Shown here: piece by piece, positions 4,854-9,621 of the stretch
How the letters are laid out: each line of letters begins with the position of its first letter
How positions within the stretch are numbered: position 1 is the first letter of the stretch
DNA from: CAYUYH01 sp964449175
GTDB taxonomy: Bacteria; Planctomycetota; Phycisphaerae; SM23-33
Assembly (NCBI GenBank): GCA_964449175.1
Contig: CAYUYH010000096.1
Location: 1-9,621 of the forward strand
DNA length: 9,621 nt
Reading direction: 5' to 3'
The notes under the pieces: model-generated
Databases searched by the model: none
What the model was told of the DNA's origin: nothing
Seen by the model: the letters and a program-made list of their open reading frames with translations, nothing else
Translations under genes and position numbers: made by a program

Positions 4854-6320
4854 TCACTTCGCCTTCAGGCCGGCGCGGTAGAGGGCCTGCATCTCCTCGT
4901 TGGCCCAGCGGAATATCACCGTCGGGCCGGACCAGGCATCGTAGGGCCTGCGCCACCGCCTCAGCCCCATCTTGGCCAGCACGTTCAGGTGAAGCATGTG
5001 GTCCAGCCAGGCGCCGCGCCGGATCAGCCCCGCCAGCCACGGCGCCGGCGCGAACCTGCCGTGATGCGCGAGGTACTGCCGGAAGCTCGCCTGGGCCGCG
5101 CGCGAGAACGGCCACTTGAAAGGCGTGGCGTGCGAGGTGTTCTTCTTGCGGACGGCGAAGCTGCCTCGCGGCACGCCGGCCTGCTCCACGATGCGCCTGG
5201 GGATGGGCCTGTCGTAGTCGCCGCCGACGGTCCAGGGCGCCATCTCGGGCGAGAAGGTGATCTCGCGGATGTCCTCGCTCCGCCGCAGGCCCCAGAAGGC
5301 GACCGGGCACTGCATCATGCCCGCAATGAGGCGGAACTCGCACATGCCGAGGTCGTCCCAGTTGTCGATCAGCAGTGGCCCGTCCAGCCGCTCGCGAGAC
5401 CATACCCGGTCGCCGCAGCAGCCGATGAACAGCAGGCTCAACGGCTGGGGATAGTCGAACAGCGTCCAGTTGAGTAGGTTGGCGTAGCCACAGCCGGCCC
5501 AGACGGCCACCTCGTCGGGATAGCCCTTGGCCCCGCGATCGTACGTGTCGCACGACAGGCCGAGGCGCCCGGCGACGTGCTCGCCGCTGTCGGAGCCTCG
5601 CCAGAAGCTGACGGCCTGGCGGATCGTGACGGCCTGGGTGCAGCCGGCATGCTTGGCGATCACGGCTGCGGCGCACGAGTCGTAGCCGCTGGAGACGGTC
5701 GTAAGGGGCGTGACCTTGTTGGCCCTGGCGGCGTCGGTCATGTTCGCGGCGAGCCGCTCGGCAGTGTCGAGAAGGAAGGCGTAGTAGTCGTCGAAGCCGG
5801 CGAAGCGTGGCGTCGTATCGACCTTGGCGACCGGGCGGAGCGAATCGCCGCGGTATTCGAGGTTGTCGAACCAGGTCACGGCGGCCTCGCCGCCGGCCAG
5901 GGGCAGCGGGCGGGTGGGAGTCTCAGCCCCCCAGGTGGTGCGGACGACGCCTCGCCGATCGTCGGCGTAGACGTAGTCTTCCAGCAGGCTCGCGTCCGCG
6001 CACGCGCACAGGGCGGGCAGGGAGTTGGACACATACCAGATGTCGCCGGTCCGGACCGACCACAGGCGGTCCATCGCCGTCCCGGCAGAGACGAAGACAA
6101 CGTGGTCCGCCCGACAGCGGACGCCCGTGCCGAAGACGTGCTCGGTCTGGTCGAAGTCGCCGGCTGCGAACTCACCGGCCCAGACGGCCTCGGCCGCCCA
6201 GTCCGGCCCCGTCTCCACCATCGCACCGCAGCGGACCAGCACCTGGTCCGATCCGCTCGCGACGGAGGCGACCCAGGCCAGCTTCGGCCAGCCGGCAATT
6301 CTCTCGAAGCGCAGTCTCAA
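4854..6320 (-). CDS. Asparagine-synthase-like amidotransferase homologue (no glutaminase Cys)
   Basis: A 488-residue cytosolic protein related to the C-terminal synthetase half of AsnB. The PP-loop ATP-pyrophosphatase signature is TTVSSGYDS at 207-215. The segment FIGCCGDRVW at 298-307 corresponds to the GDGGDELF motif of AsnB, and ENx-type C-terminal helices follow (IPRRIVEQAGVPRGSF at 373-388, then RKKNTS). The N-terminal about 170 residues resemble a degenerate Ntn/GATase domain, but there is no Cys2 nucleophile: the protein begins MRLRFERIAG. It should therefore adenylate and amidate a carboxylate using ammonia or another amine, if active; the substrate is unknown. The start is TTG at 6320 with GGAGAG five bases upstream. 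Homologues of this kind are often in polysaccharide or secondary-metabolite clusters, and the preceding acyltransferase gene fits that. Confidence 0.85.
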   Translation of the reverse strand: MRLRFERIAGWPKLAWVASVASGSDQVLVRCGAMVETGPDWAAEAVWAGEFAAGDFDQTEHVFGTGVRCRADHVVFVSAGTAMDRLWSVRTGDIWYVSNSLPALCACADASLLEDYVYADDRRGVVRTTWGAETPTRPLPLAGGEAAVTWFDNLEYRGDSLRPVAKVDTTPRFAGFDDYYAFLLDTAERLAANMTDAARANKVTPLTTVSSGYDSCAAAVIAKHAGCTQAVTIRQAVSFWRGSDSGEHVAGRLGLSCDTYDRGAKGYPDEVAVWAGCGYANLLNWTLFDYPQPLSLLFIGCCGDRVWSRERLDGPLLIDNWDDLGMCEFRLIAGMMQCPVAFWGLRRSEDIREITFSPEMAPWTVGGDYDRPIPRRIVEQAGVPRGSFAVRKKNTSHATPFKWPFSRAAQASFRQYLAHHGRFAPAPWLAGLIRRGAWLDHMLHLNVLAKMGLRRWRRPYDAWSGPTVIFRWANEEMQALYRAGLKAK

Positions 6321-6435
6321 GACCGCTCTCCAAACGTGACGTTGCCCCTGCGCTCGACTGGGTCTGCCTGCACAGTCCGGCTACGGTGATGGCCCAGCGC
6401 CCCCGCGACGGCGCCTGCTGCTGTTCAGCGACCCG

Positions 6436-6996
6436 CTATTCTACAGCATCGCCGCGGTCGGTTGGAGCGGCCAGTTGGCTGATGACCCTGGCCGGCACTC
6501 CGGCGACGACGGTGTAGGCGGCTACGTCTTTGGTCACGACCGCGCCGGCGCCGACGATCGCGCCGCGCCCGATCGCGACGCCCGGCAGGATGGTCGCCCC
6601 CGCGCCGATCCACGCGTCATCCCCGACGACGATTGGCGCGTGTCGCTTGATCATGCGCTGGACGTCGCCGTGGTCGGCTAGGTGCGACAGCTCCGGGTAG
6701 CTGCTGGCGATGAAGCTGACTCGAGGCCCGATCGACGCGCGCTCGCCCAGAGTCAGAGCCGGCGGGTTGCGGCCCCTGCCGAGCACGAGCGGGCCGAAGC
6801 CGATCACGGCGTCCCGGCCGATCGCCACGCCCGTCCGCCTCAGCAGCAGATCGCGCAGGGCAGCATGAGGGCAGCACGCCGCCTTGCACCGCAGGACCTT
6901 CAGCGGATAGATCCACCACAGCACGCTATAGAATAGGTAGGCCGGGGCCTGGACCAGACTCCGCCGGGCCAGGCCGAGTGTGCTCTGCAAGCTCAT
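6436..6996 (-). CDS. Hexapeptide-repeat (LbetaH) acyltransferase
   Basis: A 186-residue acetyltransferase of the left-handed beta-helix family, which moves acetyl or other acyl groups from CoA (or ACP) to a sugar or similar acceptor. The N-terminus (about 17-35) is hydrophobic (APAYLFYSVLWWIYPL) and may associate with the membrane. Residues 55-95 hold a first set of hexapeptide turns (GVAIGRDAVIG, LTLGERASIG), then a loop with two histidines (His105, His109) where the catalytic His of LacA/CatB-type enzymes lies. The canonical coil follows at 121-170 (IVVGDDAWIGAGATILPGV, AIGRGAIVGAGAVVTKDV) and the usual closing VAGVPARVI. The ATG at 6996 has GGAG about 9 bases upstream. The AsnB-like gene follows 115 bp downstream on the same strand, and they may act on one surface glycan. 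Confidence 0.92.
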   Translation of the reverse strand: MSLQSTLGLARRSLVQAPAYLFYSVLWWIYPLKVLRCKAACCPHAALRDLLLRRTGVAIGRDAVIGFGPLVLGRGRNPPALTLGERASIGPRVSFIASSYPELSHLADHGDVQRMIKRHAPIVVGDDAWIGAGATILPGVAIGRGAIVGAGAVVTKDVAAYTVVAGVPARVISQLAAPTDRGDAVE

Positions 6997-7147
6997 GTGG
7001 ACATCTCCATTCCGGCCGGCGTCGCCACATCTATCTTCGGCCAGGTGCGACAGACGCCTTCAGCCTCGCAGGCGGCCAGACCGTGCAACGCCTCGTCGCC
7101 AGCCCACTCCGCCGAAACGTCGCGCGAAGATTCCTCGGAATTATGTA

Positions 7148-7176
7148 TTGCATTGTAGTGGTAGCGTGTCTAACAT
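7148..7176 (+). promoter_or_regulatory. Promoter of padR-HAAS pair, giving a nearly leaderless mRNA
   Basis: TTGCAT (7148-7153) and TAACAT (7171-7176) are 17 bp apart. The transcript would begin at about 7183-7185, at or next to the GTG start codon (7185), and no Shine-Dalgarno sequence is present. The rest of the divergent gap 6997-7184 shows no gene and no clear promoter for the acyltransferase. Confidence 0.5.
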
Positions 7177-7184
7177 AGTACCTC

Positions 7185-7529
7185 GTGGACGAATGGGTCA
7201 CACAGCTTCGCAAGGGGCTTGTCGAGTTCTGTATACTCAAGGCCGTGGCTAGTGAGCAGACCTACGGGTACCGGCTTGTGCAGCGGGTGGGGGTTGTGGC
7301 GGAGCTGGCCTTCACCGAGAGCACCGTTTACCCGGCCCTTAACCGGCTTGTCGCGGATGGATGCGTCCGCGCCAACAGGCAGCGGTCCCGCAGCGGGCCT
7401 CCCAGAAGGTATCTGTCGCTGACGGCGAAGGGCCGATCGCGCCTGGCACAGATGGCCAGCCACTGGAACAGTCTGTGCAGGGCGATGGATGCCTTTCCTC
7501 CTCCAGACGCAACTGGAGAACAACCATGA
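7185..7529 (+). CDS. PadR family transcriptional regulator
   Basis: A 114-residue winged-helix regulator of the short (PadR-s2) type, with no long C-terminal dimerisation domain. Landmarks are KGLVEFCILKAV (10-21), QTYGYRLVQRV (25-35), the recognition helix and wing with STVYPALNRLVADG (46-59), and GPPRRYLSLTAKGRSRL (71-87). These proteins bind DNA as dimers and usually repress their own operon and nearby membrane or efflux genes. The start is GTG at 7185; there is no ribosome binding site, but the promoter at 7148-7176 would make this start leaderless. The stop codon overlaps the ATG of the next gene (ATGA), so the two are translationally coupled. Confidence 0.95.
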   Translation: MDEWVTQLRKGLVEFCILKAVASEQTYGYRLVQRVGVVAELAFTESTVYPALNRLVADGCVRANRQRSRSGPPRRYLSLTAKGRSRLAQMASHWNSLCRAMDAFPPPDATGEQP

Positions 7530-8011
7530 GTGAAGGACGGTGTCTTGACGATATCCTGCAGGGCTACCTGGATCAGGTGGCCGAGGCCCTCAACACCGCC
7601 CCGGTCAAGCAGCGCGAGATGGTACTACAGGACCTCCGCGATCACATCGCCGAGGCGGTGAATCAGCGGGCCGGGGACAGGCCGCCGACGCCTCAGGACG
7701 CCTACGCGGTGCTCGCGGAGATGGACCCGCCGGCTGCGTTCGCCGACGCCGCGGGGCCCGGTGAAGCAGACCCGCGAGTGAGCAAGAGACTGGCGATAGT
7801 GGCCGCGACGTGCGGCCTGCTGCAGTTCGTCGGCCTCGTCTGCATCGTGGCTGGAGTTCCTGTCATACCGTCGGTTGGGGGCTTCGCCGCGGTGGTCAGC
7901 TTCCTGATCCAATGGGTCCAGGGCGCGCCCAAGTGGATGCTCCGCCTGGCGGCGGGGGCCGCGGTGTGTGGGGTCGTGATCATCATTCTCGAACTCGTTG
8001 CAGCGCTCTAG
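7526..8011 (+). CDS. HAAS-domain (DUF1700-like) membrane protein paired with PadR
   Basis: A 161-residue protein with an N-terminal helical HAAS domain (about 5-75: LDDILQGYLDQVAEAL, then REMVLQDLRDHIAEAV and PQDAYAVLAEMDPPAAFA). This is followed by three hydrophobic segments (about 88-110, 116-131 and 138-160) with short loops. HAAS (HTH-associated alpha-helical signalling) proteins are typically encoded right after PadR regulators and are thought to pass membrane or envelope signals to them. The ATG at 7526 overlaps the PadR stop codon and has GGAGAA 7 bases upstream, so the longer open frame upstream is a shadow of padR. The gene ends 42 bp before the tandem repeat array. No effector gene (such as an ABC transporter) follows, so the signal and target remain unknown. 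Confidence 0.88.
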   Translation: MSEGRCLDDILQGYLDQVAEALNTAPVKQREMVLQDLRDHIAEAVNQRAGDRPPTPQDAYAVLAEMDPPAAFADAAGPGEADPRVSKRLAIVAATCGLLQFVGLVCIVAGVPVIPSVGGFAAVVSFLIQWVQGAPKWMLRLAAGAAVCGVVIIILELVAAL

Positions 8012-8053
8012 CGGCGGCGCTGGCCACGGCCAAGCGGAGCCGCACTTCTGCCT

Positions 8054-8537
8054 CGCTCGCCCGTGCTGCGCACATATCCTACGAGAAGGTGGGATTGCTT
8101 CTTCGCCTCGCTCTCGCCGCTGCGCGGCGGGCTCGGCTCGAAGGAATCCACCCGCGCGCCGCTGCGCGTCGCTCGCGCGTGCTTGGCACACCATTGGCAA
8201 GAAAGTGGGATTGCTTCTTCGCCTCGCTCTCGCCGCTGCGCGGCGGGCTCGGCTCGAGGGAATCCACCCGCGCGCCGCTGCGCGTCGCTCGCGCGTCCTT
8301 GGCACACGATTGGCAAGAAATTGGGATTGCTTCTTCGCCTCGCTCGCGCCGCTGCGCGGCGGGCTCGGCTCGAAGGAATCCACCCGCGCGCCGCTGCGCG
8401 TCGCTCGCGCGTGCTTGGCACACCATTGGCAAGAAAGTGGGATTGCTTCTTCGCCTCGCTCTCGCCGCTGCGCGGCGGGCTCGGCTCGAAGGAATCCACC
8501 CGCGCGCCGCTGCGCGTCGCTCGCCCGTGCTGCGCAC
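8054..8537. repeat. Tandem array with exact 116-bp period
   Basis: Units beginning GGGATTGCTTCTTCGCCTCG start at 8091, 8207, 8323 and 8439, all exactly 116 bp apart. Unit 2 differs from unit 1 at four positions and unit 3 at one; unit 4 runs only to about 8537. A 37-bp partial copy of the unit end (8054-8090) precedes unit 1. Each unit contains GC-rich palindromes such as CGCCGC-TGC-GCGGCG. The first and last copies share an identical variant (CGCTCGCCCGTGCTGCGCAC) at 8054-8073 and 8518-8537 that the inner copies lack. There is no gene: 116 is not a multiple of 3, and the long open frames across the array are artefacts of its composition. It lies between the HAAS gene and the tRNA terminator. 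Confidence 0.95.
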
Positions 8538-8549
8538 GTGCGTCCTCCA

Positions 8550-8585
8550 TGAAGACAGCCGGCCCGAAAGGGCCGGCTGTCTTCA
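8550..8585 (-). terminator. Terminator hairpin after tRNA-Pro
   Basis: A perfect 16-bp stem (TGAAGACAGCCGGCCC with its complement) closed by a GAAA tetraloop, 2 bp after the tRNA 3' end on the minus strand. The A and T bases of a typical terminator are inside the stem; no long T-run follows. It is palindromic, so it could also stop transcripts coming from the plus strand. Confidence 0.75.
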
Positions 8586-8587
8586 CG

Positions 8588-8663
8588 TCGGGGCGGTGGG
8601 ATTTGAACCCACGACCTCTTGACCCCCAGTCAAGCACGCTAAACCAAGCTGCGCCACGCCCCG
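8588..8663 (-). tRNA. tRNA-Pro (anticodon GGG)
   Basis: A full cloverleaf on the minus strand: acceptor CGGGGCG/CGCCCCG, D-arm GCGC-GCGT, anticodon stem CTTGA/TCAAG around the loop CTGGGGG (anticodon GGG), T-arm GTGGG-TTCAAAT-CCCAC, and discriminator A. It begins with C, as bacterial tRNA-Pro does. The CCA end is not encoded. It decodes CCC and CCU. Confidence 0.97.
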
Positions 8664-8683
8664 GGAAACAAGATAGCAGGACA

Positions 8684-8711
8684 ATTATACGACAGAGCGG
8701 TCGAGCGGCAA
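8684..8711 (-). promoter_or_regulatory. Promoter of tRNA-Pro
   Basis: A perfect TATAAT (8684-8689) with TTGCCG (8706-8711) 16 bp upstream on the minus strand. The predicted start is near 8677, about 14 bp before the mature tRNA 5' end. The -35 box is only 2 bp from the stop codon of the upstream gene. Confidence 0.65.
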
Positions 8712-8713
8712 GG

Positions 8714-9621
8714 CTATTTGGCGGCTGCCTCGGCGGCGAGGATGGCTGCGTGGAGGGCAGGCATTGTGGCCAGGTGGTCGCCGCGGAAGTAATAGCTCCG
8801 CCCGCCGTCGCGGACCGTCCGCACGAGCATGGTCTTGTACGGGCGGTAGTAGTACTCCGGTGCGTCCTTGGGCGCCTCGGCCCGCAGGTCGCCGGTCAGG
8901 TCCAGCAGGTCGAACACGGCCGAGGTGAAGTGGCGAATCTGCTTGCCCTCCTGCGCGGCGACGTTGCGTGCCATCGCCAAGGCCTTGAGGTACACCTCCG
9001 GGCCCATCACCGCCGAGCCGAAGCAGAGGACCGCGCCGCCCTCCAGATTGCGTATCACCTCCGCGAGGATCAGGAAGTCCCGGTAGCTGGCGGCGGCTGA
9101 GGAGGCGGGATCGAAGTTTGGGTGCTCGTGGATGATGTCGTAGCCGACGCCGATGTGGACGGTAATCGGCACGCCTGCCTGGTAGGCGGCGGCGTAGACG
9201 GAGACGTCGGCGTGCGGCATGTCGCCGGCGGCAATGGCCCGCCCGACCGCCTCGCCGAAGCCGAGCCCTTCGCGGTCGCCGGCGGCGACGATGTCGTTTA
9301 TTTCAGCCGGCTCGGCCCACAGGCCGAACTGCCCGGCGGCGATGTATCGGCTGACCGACTCGCTGGTCGCCCCGACGCGGGCCAGCTCGTAGTCGTGGAT
9401 CGCGCATGCGCCGTTCGTGGCGACGGCGGAGACCCAGCCGCGGCGGATGAAGTCCGCGACGTACCGCCCCAGGCCCTGCTTGATGACGTGCGCGCCCATC
9501 ATCATCACCACCGCGGCGCCGGCCTTGCGGGCGCCGACGATCGCCTCGGCCAGGTCCGCAAGGCTGGGGTTGTTGAAGGGCATGGGGCGCTGGCCGACCT
9601 TGAGCACCTGCGAGACGTCCA
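8714..9621 (-). CDS. Deoxyhypusine-synthase-like conserved protein (start cut by window edge)
   Basis: A protein of at least 302 residues with no exact function known to me. Numbered from the first internal GTG at 9607, residues 29-73 (GAAVVMMMGAHVIKQG, then ADFIRRGWVSAVATNGACAIHDYELA) resemble the Rossmann-like core of the deoxyhypusine synthase (DHS)-like family, including GAHxIKxGL and ATNGAxxxHDxE. The later blocks PITVHIGVGYDIIHEHP and LEGGAVLCFGSAVMGPEVYLKAL are also of that type. In bacteria, relatives without an eIF5A partner have been linked to polyamine chemistry such as homospermidine synthesis, but this branch is poorly characterised. The frame stays open to the last base, and the final two bases on the minus strand read TG just before GAC, so the true start is probably the NTG codon cut by one base. 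It is followed 51 bp downstream by tRNA-Pro on the same strand. Confidence 0.65.
   Translation of the reverse strand, partial: DVSQVLKVGQRPMPFNNPSLADLAEAIVGARKAGAAVVMMMGAHVIKQGLGRYVADFIRRGWVSAVATNGACAIHDYELARVGATSESVSRYIAAGQFGLWAEPAEINDIVAAGDREGLGFGEAVGRAIAAGDMPHADVSVYAAAYQAGVPITVHIGVGYDIIHEHPNFDPASSAAASYRDFLILAEVIRNLEGGAVLCFGSAVMGPEVYLKALAMARNVAAQEGKQIRHFTSAVFDLLDLTGDLRAEAPKDAPEYYYRPYKTMLVRTVRDGGRSYYFRGDHLATMPALHAAILAAEAAAK

Noticed and set aside
4392..5477. A 361-codon plus-strand open frame over the island and the AsnB-like gene
   Set aside because: It lies antisense to the small-protein gene and the AsnB-like CDS, has no plausible ribosome binding site that I see, and its sequence changes character along its length.
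8054..8537. A CRISPR array
   Set aside because: The whole 116-bp period is conserved between copies, with no repeat/spacer alternation, and no cas genes are nearby.
7810..9100. Several long frames on both strands through the 116-bp array
   Set aside because: They are artefacts of a repeat with period 2 mod 3 and few stop codons; the translated products are Arg/Ala-rich and repeat each other in different frames.

Overview
This is a GC-rich bacterial chromosome segment. Features that suggest a planctomycete, possibly of the Phycisphaerae type, are a PadR/HAAS regulator pair, small GYF-, TM2- and DUF2752-type membrane proteins, a compact ribH-nusB-ftsY operon, an AATCCGN heptad repeat that encodes an NPQ/IRNPQ peptide tail, and a GC-rich dispersed-type repeat array. 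The lineage is inferred from gene style, not from a marker search.

Layout: (1) 1-1457, minus strand: three small membrane proteins, namely DUF2752, GYF_2+DUF4190 and TM2. (2) 1613-3615, minus strand: a housekeeping operon behind a sigma70-like promoter (3587-3615), made of ribH (lumazine synthase), nusB (antitermination factor) and ftsY (SRP receptor). ribH and nusB overlap by a GTGA junction. nusB and ftsY are 2 nt apart across a repeat. (3) 3709-4805, minus strand: a lower-GC island holding a 49-residue Lys/Ser-rich small protein with its own promoter, then a 222-residue protein with a nucleoside-deoxyribosyltransferase/TIR-like alpha/beta domain and a possible winged-helix tail. This is the best candidate for a little-described, possibly defence-related module. 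(4) 4854-6996, minus strand: an asparagine-synthase-like ATP-pyrophosphatase without an N-terminal glutaminase cysteine, preceded by a hexapeptide-repeat acyltransferase. The pair is consistent with surface polysaccharide or secondary metabolite modification. (5) 7148-8011, plus strand: a PadR regulator, probably from a nearly leaderless mRNA, overlapping by ATGA a HAAS-domain membrane protein. (6) 8054-8537: a tandem array with an exact 116-bp period and no gene. (7) 8550-8711, minus strand: tRNA-Pro(GGG) with a TATAAT promoter and a 16-bp terminator-like stem. (8) 8714-9621, minus strand: a deoxyhypusine-synthase-like conserved protein whose start codon is probably cut by the window edge.

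The housekeeping operon and the tRNA look like ordinary core genome. The island at 3.7-4.8 kb and the array at 8.05-8.54 kb are the two places that gene annotation does not explain well. Family assignments were made by reading motifs; no database search was possible.
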